A stretch of DNA of 64,000 nt from Microcaldota archaeon (GTDB taxonomy: Archaea; B1Sed10-29; B47-G15), in assembly GCA_003660975.1 (NCBI GenBank), contig QMVG01000001.1, forward strand, positions 62,001 through 126,000, in the 5' to 3' direction. The translations under genes and the position numbers were made by a program. Below the pieces are notes generated by a model, which worked only from the letters and a program-made list of their open reading frames with translations, made no database searches and had not been told where the DNA came from. This document shows, piece after piece, positions 23,601-37,565 of the stretch (position 1 is its first letter; the number at the start of each line of letters is the position of its first letter).

Positions 23601-25415
23601 ATGCTTGGTACAAGTGTTTATCTAAACGGAAAATTAATTGGTTTTCACAATAATCCTAAAGATTTGGTTCAAACAATTAGAGACAGAAGAAGAAATGGCA
23701 AACTTCCTTATGAGGTGACGGTGGCATATTATGAGGATAGAAATGAGGTTTATATAAACGCTGATGAAGGGCGGGCACTAAGACCTCTGATAATCGTAGA
23801 AAAAGGCAAGCCAAAACTCACAAAGGAACACATAAAACTGCTCAAAGAGGGAAAATTAAGCTTTGATGACCTTGTAAAGAACGGCATAATAGAGTACCTT
23901 GATGCTGAGGAAGAGGAAAATGCATACATAGCGATAACAGAGGATGAGCTAACAGAGGAGCATACTCATCTGGAGATTCACCCAGCATTGATTTTGGGGG
24001 TTTGTTCAATAATTTCACCATATCCTGAACACAATTCAGCCCCAAGGGTTCCGATGACTTCTGCTATGATAAAGCAAAGCCTTGGTCTTTATGCGTTAAA
24101 TTACAGGCTGAGAACGGACACCCAGTCCCACATAATGTATTACCCTCATGTGCCAATAGTAAAAACAAAGTTCCACAAAATAGTTGGTGCTGAAGGCAAA
24201 CCTGCTGGGCAGAACTTCATAGTGGCAATTATGCCATACAGGGGGTATAACATAAACGATGCAATTGTTCTGAACAAGGCCAGTGTTGAGCGCGGCCTTG
24301 GAAGAACTGTTTACTTTAGAACATATGAAACCCAGGAAAGGAGATATCCAGGAGGACAGAAGGACAAATTTGAAAGGCCAAAACCAGAGATTTCAGGCTA
24401 TAGGGGTGATGAAGCTTACAGGTTCTTGGACGAAAATGGTATCATAGAGCCTGAATTTAAGGTTAATGGTGGTGATGTAGTAGTTGGGAAAACATCGCCT
24501 CCTAGGTTCCTTGAAGAAATTGGAGAGTTTGGAGGCATGATTGAAGAGAAGCGAAGAGAAAACAGCTTGGCAATAAAGCAGGGAGAGAGCGGATATGTTG
24601 ATCTTGTATTAATAACAGAAAGCGAAAGTGGAAATAGATTGGTAAAGGTAAGAACAAGAAAGGAAATGGTGCCTGAAATAGGGGACAAATTTGCTGCCAG
24701 GCATGGTCAAAAAGGAGTTGTTGGTTTACTAGTGCCTCAAGAAGACATGCCATTCAGCCAAAGTGGGATAATTCCTGACATGTGTATGAATCCGCATGCT
24801 ATTCCTTCTAGGATGACAGTTGGTTATTTATTAGAGGCTCTCGGAGCAAAGGTTGGAAGCCTTGCAGGCAGGCATATTGATGGCACTCCTTTTGACAATG
24901 AAAAGGAGAGAGACCTCAGAGAAGAGTTAAAAAGGTATGGTTTCAAACCAAACGGCACTGAAATATTATATGACGGTGTGACAGGAGAGAGAATAAAAGC
25001 AGAAATTTATGTTGGTGTGATTTACTATCAAAAATTGAAGCACTTGGTTTCAATGAAAATGCATGCAAGGGCAAGAGGACCAGTGCAGATTCTGACAAGG
25101 CAGCCAACAGAAGGACGTGCCAGGGAAGGAGGCTTAAGGTTTGGAGAAATGGAAAGAGATTGCCTGATAGGACATGGCACCTCTATGTTGCTGATGGAGA
25201 GGCTCCTAGAAGAGTCTGACAAGGTCACTGAAATGGTTTGCCCAAGATGTGGGATAATAGCAATAAATGACCAGATAAGAAAGAAAGCATACTGTCCAGT
25301 TTGCGGCTCTACAGAAGTTTATCCGATAGATATGAGCTATGCGTTTAAGCTCTTGTTAAATGAATTGATATCTATGGGCATACTTCCAAAGTTAAACCTA
25401 ACAGACAAAGTTTGA
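23601..25415 (+). CDS. rpoB1: RNA polymerase subunit B'
   Basis: The C-terminal half of the second-largest subunit, 604 residues, including the hybrid-binding domain (GYNINDAIVLNKASVERGLG), the GDKFAARHGQKGVVG motif that contributes to the active centre, and the C-terminal clamp zinc ribbon with C547, C550, C565 and C568. The start follows B'' after 4 nt with GGTGAAATT as ribosome binding site. A' begins 10 nt after the stop. Confidence 0.96.
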   Translation: MLGTSVYLNGKLIGFHNNPKDLVQTIRDRRRNGKLPYEVTVAYYEDRNEVYINADEGRALRPLIIVEKGKPKLTKEHIKLLKEGKLSFDDLVKNGIIEYLDAEEEENAYIAITEDELTEEHTHLEIHPALILGVCSIISPYPEHNSAPRVPMTSAMIKQSLGLYALNYRLRTDTQSHIMYYPHVPIVKTKFHKIVGAEGKPAGQNFIVAIMPYRGYNINDAIVLNKASVERGLGRTVYFRTYETQERRYPGGQKDKFERPKPEISGYRGDEAYRFLDENGIIEPEFKVNGGDVVVGKTSPPRFLEEIGEFGGMIEEKRRENSLAIKQGESGYVDLVLITESESGNRLVKVRTRKEMVPEIGDKFAARHGQKGVVGLLVPQEDMPFSQSGIIPDMCMNPHAIPSRMTVGYLLEALGAKVGSLAGRHIDGTPFDNEKERDLREELKRYGFKPNGTEILYDGVTGERIKAEIYVGVIYYQKLKHLVSMKMHARARGPVQILTRQPTEGRAREGGLRFGEMERDCLIGHGTSMLLMERLLEESDKVTEMVCPRCGIIAINDQIRKKAYCPVCGSTEVYPIDMSYAFKLLLNELISMGILPKLNLTDKV

Positions 25416-25425
25416 GGAGAGTTAG

Positions 25426-29122
<3,697 letters not shown>

Positions 29123-29127
29123 TGCAT

Positions 29128-29436
29128 ATGGATGTTAATTCAGCAATAAAAAGGATATTAAAAACAGGAAAAGTAGTATACGGCTTTAATCAAAGCCTAA
29201 AGAAGATAGCGAATAAAAAAGTTAAATTGATGATAATCTCAAAAAATATACCTAAAGAGCTAAAAGATAAAATAGAGTATTACTGTAAAATAAGTGGTAC
29301 CAAAATATTCACATATCCAGGCAGCTCTCTGGAACTCGGAGAGGTATGTGGAAAGCCTTTTTTGGTAAGTAGCCTAGCAGTCCTCGATGAAGGAGATGTA
29401 GACATAACAGAACTGGTAAAGGAGAGCAAAACATGA
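29128..29436 (+). CDS. rpl30e: Ribosomal protein L30e
   Basis: A 102-residue L7Ae/L30e-fold RNA-binding protein of the large subunit, with KVVYGFNQSLKKI near residue 15 and the closing SSLELGEVCGKP...VLDEG segment. Three possible starts (GTG 29119, ATG 29122, ATG 29128) overlap or follow the A'' stop; GTGAT placed before 29128 decides for the last. It lies between A'' and NusA as in most euryarchaea. Confidence 0.94.
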   Translation: MDVNSAIKRILKTGKVVYGFNQSLKKIANKKVKLMIISKNIPKELKDKIEYYCKISGTKIFTYPGSSLELGEVCGKPFLVSSLAVLDEGDVDITELVKESKT

Positions 29437-29846
29437 TAAAACTTTCAGCGACTGAACTCGAATACATTAACTTTTTTGAAAAGAAAACGAAGGCAGTAAT
29501 AAAAGATTGCATCCTGAACAGAGAAAATGGAGACATAACGATAATAACTAAAGAGGGAGATATAGGCCTTGTCATCGGAAAGAAAGGCAATGTTATCAAG
29601 CGTCTGAAAAAAGAATTGGGAAAGGAAATTCATGTGTATGAGTATTCTGATGACCCTGTTCAGCTTATAAAAAACCTCTTGTATCCAATAAATGTTGAAA
29701 AAGTTGAAATCAACGACAAGATAGCCACAGTGCATACGTCCCAAGAGGAAAGGAAAAGGGCAATAGGAAGAAATGGCAAAAAAATAAATATGGTAAAAGA
29801 GATAACAAGAAGATATTTTGATATTGAAGACATCAGAGTGGTTTAA
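29433..29846 (+). CDS. nusA: NusA-like transcription factor with KH domains
   Basis: A 137-residue archaeal NusA: two KH domains only, without the S1 and acidic domains of bacterial NusA. GxxG loops are visible as VIGKKGNVIKRLKKELGK at about 50 and AIGRNGKKINMVKE at about 110. It probably binds nascent RNA during termination or antitermination. It overlaps the L30e stop by 4 nt. Confidence 0.94.
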   Translation: MIKLSATELEYINFFEKKTKAVIKDCILNRENGDITIITKEGDIGLVIGKKGNVIKRLKKELGKEIHVYEYSDDPVQLIKNLLYPINVEKVEINDKIATVHTSQEERKRAIGRNGKKINMVKEITRRYFDIEDIRVV

Positions 29847-30275
29847 ATGCCTGGAGAGTTTGCTGCAAGGAAACTGAAAAGAGATAGGCAGAGGTTTCGC
29901 TGGAAAGACGTTCACTATGTCCAACAGATGAGAAGAAAATACAAAAAGCTTAAAGATCCCTTAGAGGGAGCACCGCAAGCAAAAGGGATAGTAATAGAAA
30001 AAGTTGGTAGGGAACAGAAACAGCCTCACTCTGGAATAATCAAATGTGTTAGAGTTCAGTTGGTGAAGAATGGCAAGGTTGTAACTGCCCACCTACCAAG
30101 AGACAAGGCAAAGGACTATGTTGACGAACATGATGAGGTCCTGATCGAGGGACTTGGAGGCTCTCAGAGGGGCGCTATAGGAAGCATGTGGGGAATTAAG
30201 TATAGAGTAGTCAGCGTAAATGGCATTAGCCTTGAACAGCTGCGCACAGGAAAGAAAGAAAAGCCGAGGAGATAA
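29847..30275 (+). CDS. rps12: Ribosomal protein S12
   Basis: A 142-residue decoding-centre protein of the small subunit. It shows the conserved [19 protein letters not shown] and the late [11 protein letters not shown]. The start ATG directly follows the nusA stop codon. Operon order NusA-S12-S7-EF2-EF1A-S10 matches the archaeal str-type cluster. Confidence 0.95.
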   Translation: MPGEFAARKLKRDRQRFRWKDVHYVQQMRRKYKKLKDPLEGAPQAKGIVIEKVGREQKQPHSGIIKCVRVQLVKNGKVVTAHLPRDKAKDYVDEHDEVLIEGLGGSQRGAIGSMWGIKYRVVSVNGISLEQLRTGKKEKPRR

Positions 30276-30284
30276 GTGGTTTTC

Positions 30285-30881
30285 ATGGATAAGGTTTTTG
30301 GAAAATGGGATTCAAATGTAAAGGTGAATGACCCTGGTTTAAAGAGATATATAAACTTAGATCCTCGCTATGTTTACCACACACAAGGCAAGCAGGCAAG
30401 CATAAAATTTGGCAAAAGCAAAGTTCACATTGTTGAGCGCTTGGTGAACACACTAATGAGAGGCGGGACTGGAAGAAAAATAGGTGGGAAAATAATAAGA
30501 GATAGAAAAGGTTGCGGAAAAAAGGCGAAAATGTATAGGATAGTTGAGGAGGCCTTTGATGAAATATATAAAAGAACAAAGAAAAACCCTCTGCAATTAT
30601 TGGTTCAGGCAATCGAAAACGCAGCTCCAAGAGAGGAAACTACAAGAGTAAAGTACGGAGGGATAATAAATCTTATTCCTGTTGATATTTCTCCTCAAAG
30701 AAGGGTCGATCTGGCATTGAGGAATATTGGAAAGGCAGTTGCTATGCGCTCCTTTGACAGCAAGAAAAGCGCTAAGAATGCCCTTGTTGAGGAAATTATT
30801 TTGGCAAGCAACAATGATCCACAGTCCCATGCTGTCTCAAGAAAGATAGAAATAGAGAGAATGGCCAAGAGTTCAAGGTGA
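30285..30881 (+). CDS. rps7: Ribosomal protein S7
   Basis: A 198-residue small-subunit head protein. Typical parts are [16 protein letters not shown] near residue 50, the helical [18 protein letters not shown], and the C-terminal [26 protein letters not shown] at 30276 is in frame, but the ATG at 30285 behind AGTGGTTTTC follows the local start pattern (see EF-2). Confidence 0.95.
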   Translation: MDKVFGKWDSNVKVNDPGLKRYINLDPRYVYHTQGKQASIKFGKSKVHIVERLVNTLMRGGTGRKIGGKIIRDRKGCGKKAKMYRIVEEAFDEIYKRTKKNPLQLLVQAIENAAPREETTRVKYGGIINLIPVDISPQRRVDLALRNIGKAVAMRSFDSKKSAKNALVEEIILASNNDPQSHAVSRKIEIERMAKSSR

Positions 30882-30886
30882 TTTTC

Positions 30887-33076
30887 GTGGGAAGAATTGA
30901 AAAGATGGCTGAAAAAGTTAGACAATTAATGGATAAACAGGAATCAATTAGGAATATAGGCATAGTGGCACACATTGACCATGGAAAAACAACAATGACG
31001 GATAACCTAATAGCTGGAGCAGGTCTAATGAGTGAAGACCTCGCAGGTAAAGAACTTGTTATGGATTCTTATGAGCTGGAAGCTGAGAGAGGAATAACAA
31101 TTATGGCTGCGAACATCAGCATGGTCTATAATCATGAAAACAAAGAGTATCTAATAAATCTTATAGATACTCCGGGACACGTTGACTTTGGAGGAGAGGT
31201 AACAAGAGCTATGAGGGCTGTTGATGGGGTTGTCGTTGTTGTCTGTGCTGTTGAAGGTGTCATGCCTCAGACAGAAACAGTATTAAAACAAGCCCTAAAA
31301 GAAAAAGTAAAGCCTATTTTATACATCAACAAGGTAGACAGGTTAATTAACGAACTGAAAGTTGATGAAAAACAGATGCAGGAAAGGTTTATTAAAATAA
31401 TAAATAGAGTGAATGAATTGATAGGTAGATACGCTCACCCAGAATTTAAAGAGAAATGGAAAGTGAAAGTTTCTGATGGAAGTGTGGTGTTTGGAAGTGC
31501 TTATAACAATTGGGCCATAAGTGTCCCTCTTATGCAGAAAACAGGTATAGGCTTCAAACAGATTTACGAGTATTCAAAGAATGAGCAGCAAAAGGAATTA
31601 GCAAAGAAGATACCTGGCTATCTGAGTGTCGTTGATGCTATAATAAAGCATTTGCCAAACCCCAAAGAAGCTCAGAGGTACAGAATACCCCACATATGGA
31701 AAGGAGATGCTAATTCAGACATAGGAAAGGATATGATAGAGTGCAATGCAGATGGAAAAACTGTCATTATGATAACAAGCATAGATGTTGACCCACATGC
31801 AGGAGAAATTGCTACTGGCAGAGTTTATTCTGGAAAAGTTAAAAAAGGCGATAAGCTATATTTGATAAACTCAGGAAGAGAGAATACAGTCCAGCAGGTT
31901 GCTATATACATGAACACAGGCAGAGTGCAAATGGAAGAGATACCTGCTGGCAATATAGCGGCAATAAGTGGTCTCAGAGACGCATATGCTGGTGAGACAG
32001 CAGCGGTAGAGAAAATAGAGCCTTTTGAATCAATAAAGCATTACTCTGAGCCAGTAATGACCAAGTCGATAGAGGCAAAGAATCCGAAGGATTTGCCACG
32101 ATTAATAGAGGTGCTGAGACAAGTAGCAAAAGAAGACCCCACCGTAAAAGTAGAAATAAACGAGGAAACCGGCGAGCACCTTGTTTCTGGCATGGGAGAG
32201 CTACATCTGGAGATTGTAGAACACATAATCCAGCACGATAAGGGTGTAGAAATAACAACAAGTAGGCCTATAGTGCTTTACAGGGAAACTGTAACAAAGC
32301 CGGGCAAGATGGTTGAAGGAAAATCCCCTAACAAGCACAATAAATTCTATTTAACTGCAGAACCTATGCCTGAGAATATTTACAAGGCCATAATTGAGGG
32401 AGAGATACCAGAAGGAAAGCCGAAAAATCCAAAGGAGTTGGCTCAAAAGCTCAGAGAATATGGAATAGATAAGGAAGAGGCCAAGAAGGTCTGGGACATA
32501 TACAACCACAACATGTTTATAGATGTCACAAAGGGCGTTCAGTACTTAAATGAAACAAAAGAATTAATAATACAGGCATTTGAAGAAGCTATGAGAGAAG
32601 GGCCATTAGCCCAAGAGAAATGCACAAAGGTTATAATAAAATTACACGATGCTAAGCTCCACGAAGACGCGGTACACAGAGGACCCTCTCAAGTTATACC
32701 TGCGGTGAAAAGGGCTATTTTGGCTGCTATGCTCTACGCTGATGCCCAATTAATGGAACCAAAACAAAAATTATTTATAAACGTTCCACAGGAATATATG
32801 AATGCTGTAACAAAACAGATACAGGGCATGAGAGGACAGATCCTGAACATGGAACAGGACGAGGACCACCTAACCATTGTGTCAAAAGTGCCCGTGTCCA
32901 AGACCTTTGGTTTTGCAGCAGAGATTAGGTCTGCAACACAAGGCAGGGCGATGTGGAGCACAGAATACGCAGGATATGAATTGCTACCAAGAGAATTGCA
33001 GGAGGAAACAATAAAACAAATAAGAGAGAGGAAAGGTCTTGGAAAGAGAAAAACAGCTGAGGGATTCCTTGAATAA
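30887..33076 (+). CDS. fusA: Translation elongation factor EF-2
   Basis: The GTPase that drives translocation; 729 residues. G motifs: AHIDHGKTT (P-loop), DTPGHVDF and NKVD; the domain IV tip reads [12 protein letters not shown], with H597 the likely diphthamide site, so diphthamide synthesis genes are expected elsewhere. GTG at 30887 is preferred: GGTGAT lies 3 nt upstream, and the resulting N-terminus ([10 protein letters not shown]) aligns with the GRREKMVEKV type of other archaea. An ATG at 30905 is a shorter alternative. Confidence 0.96.
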   Translation: MGRIEKMAEKVRQLMDKQESIRNIGIVAHIDHGKTTMTDNLIAGAGLMSEDLAGKELVMDSYELEAERGITIMAANISMVYNHENKEYLINLIDTPGHVDFGGEVTRAMRAVDGVVVVVCAVEGVMPQTETVLKQALKEKVKPILYINKVDRLINELKVDEKQMQERFIKIINRVNELIGRYAHPEFKEKWKVKVSDGSVVFGSAYNNWAISVPLMQKTGIGFKQIYEYSKNEQQKELAKKIPGYLSVVDAIIKHLPNPKEAQRYRIPHIWKGDANSDIGKDMIECNADGKTVIMITSIDVDPHAGEIATGRVYSGKVKKGDKLYLINSGRENTVQQVAIYMNTGRVQMEEIPAGNIAAISGLRDAYAGETAAVEKIEPFESIKHYSEPVMTKSIEAKNPKDLPRLIEVLRQVAKEDPTVKVEINEETGEHLVSGMGELHLEIVEHIIQHDKGVEITTSRPIVLYRETVTKPGKMVEGKSPNKHNKFYLTAEPMPENIYKAIIEGEIPEGKPKNPKELAQKLREYGIDKEEAKKVWDIYNHNMFIDVTKGVQYLNETKELIIQAFEEAMREGPLAQEKCTKVIIKLHDAKLHEDAVHRGPSQVIPAVKRAILAAMLYADAQLMEPKQKLFINVPQEYMNAVTKQIQGMRGQILNMEQDEDHLTIVSKVPVSKTFGFAAEIRSATQGRAMWSTEYAGYELLPRELQEETIKQIRERKGLGKRKTAEGFLE

Positions 33077-33102
33077 AATAATACTTATGGAGGTGTAATG
33101 CA

Positions 33103-34371
33103 ATGGCAGATAGGATACACATGAACCTTGTGTTCATAGGACACGTTGACCACGGAAAGTCAACTACAGTTGGTAGGCTCCTTTTGGATTCTGGAGCCAT
33201 AACAGATGCTCAACTTAGGAAGTTGAAGGAAGAGGCCGAGAAGCTCGGAAAACCTACGTTTGAGTTTGCCTTTGTCATGGACAAGCTAAAGGAGGAAAGA
33301 GAAAGAGGAGTTACAATAGACGTAATGCACAAAGACTTCAAAACGCAGAAGTATTATTTCACAATAATCGACGCACCAGGCCACAGAGACTTCGTGAAAA
33401 ACATGATTACAGGGACAAGCCAGGCAGATGCAGCAGTTTTGGTAGTGTCTGCTAAAGAAGGACAGCAGGAGCAAACAAAAGAACACGCTTTTCTCGCAAA
33501 GACATTGGGAGTAAAGCAGATGATAGTGACCATAAACAAAATGGACACGGTAGACTATGCCGAATCCAGATTTAACGAGGTTAAAAATGACGTATCAAAG
33601 CTTTTGAAAACAATCGGTTACAACATTGAGAAGGTCCCATTTGTCCCAATAAGCGCATACAAAGGAGACAACGTTGTAAAGAAATCAGAGAACATGGCAT
33701 GGTACAAGGGCAAAACACTTATAGAAACGCTTGATGACTTAGAACCGCCAGAGAAGCACACTGATAAGCCCCTTAGACTGCCTATACAGGATGTCTACAA
33801 TATTACTGGAGTGGGCATGGTTCCTGTAGGTAGAGTAGAAACAGGAGTACTAAAAACAGGGGACAAAGTGATAATAATGCCTTCAGGAGCGGTTGGTGAA
33901 GTAAAGAGCATTGAAATGCACCACCAACCAATGCAGCAAGCAGAACCAGGAGACAACATTGGCTTTAACCTTAAAGGCGTTGACAAAAAAGCAGTAAAGA
34001 GGGGAGATGTAGTGGGACATCCAGAGAACCCCCCAACAGTTGCGGAAGAATTCACAGCGCAAATAGTGGTGTTGAATCACCCAACTGCAATAACCGTTGG
34101 TTATCAGCCAGTTATTCACTGCCATACAGCACAGGTTGCTTGCAGTGTTACTGAGATAGTCAAGAAAATAGATCCAAAAACAGGACAAGCATTGGAGGAA
34201 AAGCCAGATTTCATAAAGACAGGGGATGTGGCAGTTGTAAAGTTCAAACCAACAAGGCCAATGGTAGTAGAGAGATCGCAGGACTTCCCACAGCTGGGAA
34301 GATTTGCAGTCAGGGATATGGGAAGAACGATTGCAGCAGGCATGGTGATAGATGTAAAGAAGAAGGCCTAA
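33103..34371 (+). CDS. tuf: Translation elongation factor EF-1A
   Basis: Brings aminoacyl-tRNA to the ribosome; 422 residues. GHVDHGKST (about 11-19), DAPGHRDF and NKMD give the nucleotide site; beta-barrel domains 2 and 3 follow, ending [11 protein letters not shown]. The ATG at 33103 has GGAGGTG about 8 nt upstream; another ATG at 33098 is out of frame. A pyrimidine-rich tract follows the stop. Confidence 0.97.
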   Translation: MADRIHMNLVFIGHVDHGKSTTVGRLLLDSGAITDAQLRKLKEEAEKLGKPTFEFAFVMDKLKEERERGVTIDVMHKDFKTQKYYFTIIDAPGHRDFVKNMITGTSQADAAVLVVSAKEGQQEQTKEHAFLAKTLGVKQMIVTINKMDTVDYAESRFNEVKNDVSKLLKTIGYNIEKVPFVPISAYKGDNVVKKSENMAWYKGKTLIETLDDLEPPEKHTDKPLRLPIQDVYNITGVGMVPVGRVETGVLKTGDKVIIMPSGAVGEVKSIEMHHQPMQQAEPGDNIGFNLKGVDKKAVKRGDVVGHPENPPTVAEEFTAQIVVLNHPTAITVGYQPVIHCHTAQVACSVTEIVKKIDPKTGQALEEKPDFIKTGDVAVVKFKPTRPMVVERSQDFPQLGRFAVRDMGRTIAAGMVIDVKKKA

Positions 34372-34393
34372 CCCCTCTTTCTCCCTTTTTCTC
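34372..34393 (+). terminator. Pyrimidine-rich tract after EF-1A
   Basis: CCCCTCTTTCTCCCTTTTTCTC is nearly pure C/T. Archaeal termination often happens at T-runs without a hairpin, so partial termination before S10 is possible; the S10 start lies only 16 nt further. Confidence 0.35.
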
Positions 34394-34408
34394 ATTATGG
34401 TGAAAAGA

Positions 34409-34723
34409 ATGACGCAGATTGCGAGTATAAAGCTAATAAGCCCTGATTACAAGAAGTTAGAAGAAGTGTGCAATGAGATAAAATCAATAGCCTCAAAAAC
34501 GGGAGCCAAGGTATCAGGACCTATCCCTTTACCTACCAAAAAACTTGTTGTTCCAACTATGAAAAGCCCTTGCGGTGATGGTAGTGAGACGTATGAACAC
34601 TGGCAGATGAGAATCCACAAGAGGCTGATAAACATACAGGCTGATGAAAGGACACTTAGGCAAATAATGAGAGTTCAGGTGCCAGATCAAGTACACATAG
34701 AGATCGAATTGAGAAATGCGTAG
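34409..34723 (+). CDS. rps10: Ribosomal protein S10
   Basis: A 104-residue small-subunit head protein ([17 protein letters not shown], then [13 protein letters not shown] and [11 protein letters not shown]). The ATG at 34397 is in frame, but GGTGAAAAGA lies directly before the ATG at 34409, giving the family's usual N-terminus. It is last in the polymerase/elongation factor cluster; a TATA-like AATAATTTATACG for the next tRNA lies 30 nt on. Confidence 0.95.
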   Translation: MTQIASIKLISPDYKKLEEVCNEIKSIASKTGAKVSGPIPLPTKKLVVPTMKSPCGDGSETYEHWQMRIHKRLINIQADERTLRQIMRVQVPDQVHIEIELRNA

Positions 34724-34777
34724 GCAAACGCTTTTTTATATCTCTTATTAATAATTTATACGCCTAGAAATATCTAT

Positions 34778-34859
34778 GCCGGGGTGGCAGAGTGGTAATG
34801 CGCACGCCTTGAGAGCGTGTGCCCTTCGGGGCATGTGGGTTCGAATCCCACCCCCGGCG
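34778..34859 (+). tRNA. tRNA-Ser(UGA)
   Basis: An 82-nt class II tRNA with variable arm GTGCCC-TTCG-GGGCAT. Acceptor GCCGGGG/CCCCGGC, anticodon stem CACGC/GCGTG, loop CTTGAGA with anticodon TGA, T-loop TTCGAAT, discriminator G as expected for Ser. A TATA-like ATAATTTATACG lies about 22 nt upstream. Confidence 0.96.
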
Positions 34860-34894
34860 TAAGCTTTTTTATCTTCGCTTGTTATTACTTAGTT

Positions 34895-35596
34895 ATGTCA
34901 CTGAGAGCCAGAAAAAAACTTGAAGACATAGAAAAAAGAGAGAGGGGAAAGAAAAAGGAGGAATGGCTGAAAAGATGGAATGACTACAAAGCAGAGAAAA
35001 GGAAAAGCAAGGAAACAGAGATATTTCTAATAACTCATCCCTTGGCCCATTCTAGGCACTTTAGTAAAAAAGAGAAGGAAAGGATGCTAGAGGTATACAG
35101 ATATGACGTTGAGAGAGCTATGAGTAATGAAAATGCTATTGTTGTCATGCAAAATGTGCCACAGGAACTTAGGGAGGAGGTTAAAAGGCTTAGGTTTAGG
35201 GATAAATTTTTTACGTTGGATGAGATAAAAGAGGGCAAGGTAGCTGTTGGAAAAAACGCAAAGCTTATTGTAAGGGGAGAATATATGGACATATGTGCCT
35301 CAACAGAAGCAGGATTCATTGCTGCTAAATTTGGCCTAAAACCTGAAAATGTTAAGTTTGAGATAGATGAAGCTTATGTTGCAGATGATGTAAGGCACTA
35401 TGCAATACATTTGAACTCAAAACAAGCTTTCAACAATTTTCTAAAGGGGTTCCTGCTTGGAAAAAGGAGAATGAGTAAAAAAGAATTAGAAAGGTTAAAA
35501 AGCAACTGGGAGAGGATATTTGACATAGAACATGGGCTCCACAAGAAGAGATTATGGCTTGCCCATGAAAAGGCAAGGAGGAAAAGGAATGTTTGA
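34895..35596 (+). CDS. Unknown protein encoded before archease and RtcB
   Basis: A 233-residue basic, soluble protein without a family I recognise. It has a Lys/Glu/Arg-rich helical N-terminus (1-45), a central mixed region with THPLAHSRHFSKKEKE near residue 48 and RGEYMDICASTEAGFIAAKFGL near residue 128, and a basic C-terminal helix (KSNWERIFDIEHGLHKKR). The start ATG at 34895 lies about 27 nt after TATA-like CTTTTTTATC, so a leaderless message is likely; upstream in-frame codons fall in tRNA-Ser. It overlaps archease by 8 nt, so the three genes are probably one operon, suggesting a link to RNA ligation or tRNA processing (inference from context). Confidence 0.7.
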   Translation: MSLRARKKLEDIEKRERGKKKEEWLKRWNDYKAEKRKSKETEIFLITHPLAHSRHFSKKEKERMLEVYRYDVERAMSNENAIVVMQNVPQELREEVKRLRFRDKFFTLDEIKEGKVAVGKNAKLIVRGEYMDICASTEAGFIAAKFGLKPENVKFEIDEAYVADDVRHYAIHLNSKQAFNNFLKGFLLGKRRMSKKELERLKSNWERIFDIEHGLHKKRLWLAHEKARRKRNV

Positions 35597-35996
35597 AACC
35601 TTTGAGCATAAGGCAGACATTGGTGTTAGGGGCATTGGAAAGACAATTGAGGAGGCTTTTGAGGAAGCAGCTAAAGCCATGTTCTCAATAATGTTTGACA
35701 TAAATTGCATTGAAAAAAAGGAGAAAGTAACATTGAAATGCAATGGAGATGATTTAGAGATGTTGCTTGTTGAGTGGCTTAATACCTTGCTTGCTGAAGC
35801 AGACCTAAGAGGCCTTGCATTTTCTGAATTCAGGGCAAAGATAGAGCAGAACAGTTTAAAAGGTGAGGCATATGGTGAAAAGTTAAATGTAAAGAAACAC
35901 AAAGCAAAGACAGAGGTCAAAGCAGCCACGTATTCAAATCTCAAGGTTTATGAGGATAATGGAAGATGGATTGCTGAGTGTATCGTAGATGTATAG
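35589..35996 (+). CDS. Archease (RtcB activator)
   Basis: A 135-residue archease, which speeds RtcB guanylylation and turnover during tRNA ligation. MFETFEHKADIGVRG contains the conserved metal-binding Asp, and the C-terminus WIAECIVDV holds the closing acidic residue. The ATG at 35589, behind GGAGGAAAAGG, is the start; longer in-frame starts fall in the preceding gene. RtcB follows after 9 nt. Confidence 0.93.
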   Translation: MFETFEHKADIGVRGIGKTIEEAFEEAAKAMFSIMFDINCIEKKEKVTLKCNGDDLEMLLVEWLNTLLAEADLRGLAFSEFRAKIEQNSLKGEAYGEKLNVKKHKAKTEVKAATYSNLKVYEDNGRWIAECIVDV

Positions 35997-36005
35997 GTGA
36001 AGACT

Positions 36006-37436
36006 GTGGACCCATCATTATTTAAAAAAATAAGTGAATATGAGTGGGAAATTGAAAAGCAGGGAGAGATGAACGTAAAGGCCAAAATATTTGCCTCAGA
36101 AAACTTGCTTCTGAAAATGGACGAAAAAGTAAAAGAGCAATTGATGAATGTAGCTTCCTTGCCTGGCATTGTAGAAGCTGCAATGGCAATGAGTGATGCC
36201 CATTGGGGTTATGGTTTTCCCATAGGCGGCGTGGCTGCGTTTGACGGAAATGAAGGGGGAGTGCTAAGTGTTGGAGGGGTTGGCTTTGATATAAACTGCG
36301 GTGTGAGGACCATGTCAACTAACTTATCAGTAGATGACATAAAAGGAAAAGAAGAGATTATTGCAGATGCTCTTTTCAAAAATGTTCCTGCTGGTTTGGG
36401 AAGTACTGGAAAAATTAAGCTAAATCTCTATGGCATTGATGAGGTGCTCAGAGGAGGAGCAGAGTGGGCTGTTGATAAGGGTTATGGGATCCCGGAAGAT
36501 TTGAATTTCATTGAAGAGAATGGAAAAATGGAAAACGCTGACCCCTCAAAGGTCTCGGATATGGCAAAAAAGAGGCAATTTAAAGAAGTTGGAACCTTGG
36601 GAAGCGGCAACCATTACCTAGAGGTTCAGGTTGTAGATAAGATATATGATGAAAAACTGGCTAAAAAACTTGGATTTTTTGAAGGGAAGGTCATGGTATC
36701 ATTCCACACAGGGTCAAGGGCATTGGGGCATCAAATAGGCATGGATTACTTGAAAATATTGGCCCATGCCTCCAAGAAATATGGGATAAAAATTAGAGAT
36801 AGGGAGCTTGTCTGTGCTCCTATCAGCTCAAAGGAAGGTCAAGATTACTTTGCTGCTGTAAACGCAGGTATGAATTGTGCATTCGCTAATAGACAGGTGA
36901 TAGCACATCTTGTTAGGGAAAGTATAGAAAGCATAATACCACACGCAGAAGTAAAAACATTCTACGAAATAGGACATAACACCTGCAAGGTTGAAAAGCA
37001 TGTAATAGATGGTAAGGAAAGAAGCTTGTATGTTCACAGGAAGGGAGCTACCAGGGCTTTTGGTCCTAAAAGAAAAGAAATTCCAAAGGAATACAGGGAC
37101 ATGGGTCAACCTGTCTTAATAGGGGGAAGTATGGGCACATATTCATATATACTGCTTGGCACAGAATTGGGTATGAAAAAGGCATTTGGTAGTGCGTGTC
37201 ATGGTGCTGGAAGGAGCAAATCAAGAAGGCAGGCAAAAAGAGAACAGCGCGGTGAAGAGGTCATAAGAAAACTAAAGGAAAGAGGCATTGTTGTAAGATA
37301 TCATTCTGCTTCAGGTGTCGCGGAAGAGGCTCCTGAGGCATATAAAGATGTTGTTGAAGTTGTTGATAGCATAGCAAACGCAGGCCTTGCAAAGAAGTTA
37401 GTAAGGTTGAGGCCAATAATAAATGTGAAAGGATAA
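36006..37436 (+). CDS. rtcB: tRNA-splicing ligase RtcB
   Basis: Joins tRNA exons with 2',3'-cyclic phosphate and 5'-OH ends using GTP and manganese; 476 residues. Metal and catalytic residues are visible in DINCGVRT, GSGNHYLEVQ, HTGSRALGHQ and CHGAGRSKSR (H399, the guanylylated His). There is no intein. A GTG at 35997 touches the archease stop, but GGTGA precedes the GTG at 36006, which I take as the start. Two intron-containing tRNAs in this window (Tyr, Pro) are likely substrates. Confidence 0.95.
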   Translation: MDPSLFKKISEYEWEIEKQGEMNVKAKIFASENLLLKMDEKVKEQLMNVASLPGIVEAAMAMSDAHWGYGFPIGGVAAFDGNEGGVLSVGGVGFDINCGVRTMSTNLSVDDIKGKEEIIADALFKNVPAGLGSTGKIKLNLYGIDEVLRGGAEWAVDKGYGIPEDLNFIEENGKMENADPSKVSDMAKKRQFKEVGTLGSGNHYLEVQVVDKIYDEKLAKKLGFFEGKVMVSFHTGSRALGHQIGMDYLKILAHASKKYGIKIRDRELVCAPISSKEGQDYFAAVNAGMNCAFANRQVIAHLVRESIESIIPHAEVKTFYEIGHNTCKVEKHVIDGKERSLYVHRKGATRAFGPKRKEIPKEYRDMGQPVLIGGSMGTYSYILLGTELGMKKAFGSACHGAGRSKSRRQAKREQRGEEVIRKLKERGIVVRYHSASGVAEEAPEAYKDVVEVVDSIANAGLAKKLVRLRPIINVKG

Positions 37437-37444
37437 AAAGAAAT

Positions 37445-37565
37445 CTTTATAAATAATACAGTACAAAATACTAGGCGAGTTATTATTTTTGTGACTCCTT
37501 TTGTCCGGCGTTGGGGGCCAAAGGCCTTTCTTGTTCAATGTTATTGATTTTCAATGTGATAAACA
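37445..37565 (+). promoter_or_regulatory. Promoter and structured leader of the large ribosomal operon
   Basis: TATA box CTTTATAAATAATA (37445-37458) is followed by ACTAGGCGAG (37470-37479), at the expected start site. Then come CTCCTTTTGTCCGG (37495-37508), the mini-palindrome GGCC-AAA-GGCC (37517-37527 region) and about 37 nt to the L3 ATG. The TTTATAAATAA box, the ACTAGGCGAG motif and the CTC-TTTGTC-GG stretch recur before S13. Confidence 0.55.

Noticed and set aside
36006-37436. Intein in RtcB, RNA polymerase, EF-2 or aIF5B
   Set aside because: Lengths and conserved motifs are continuous; no intein-type blocks or splice residues are seen.
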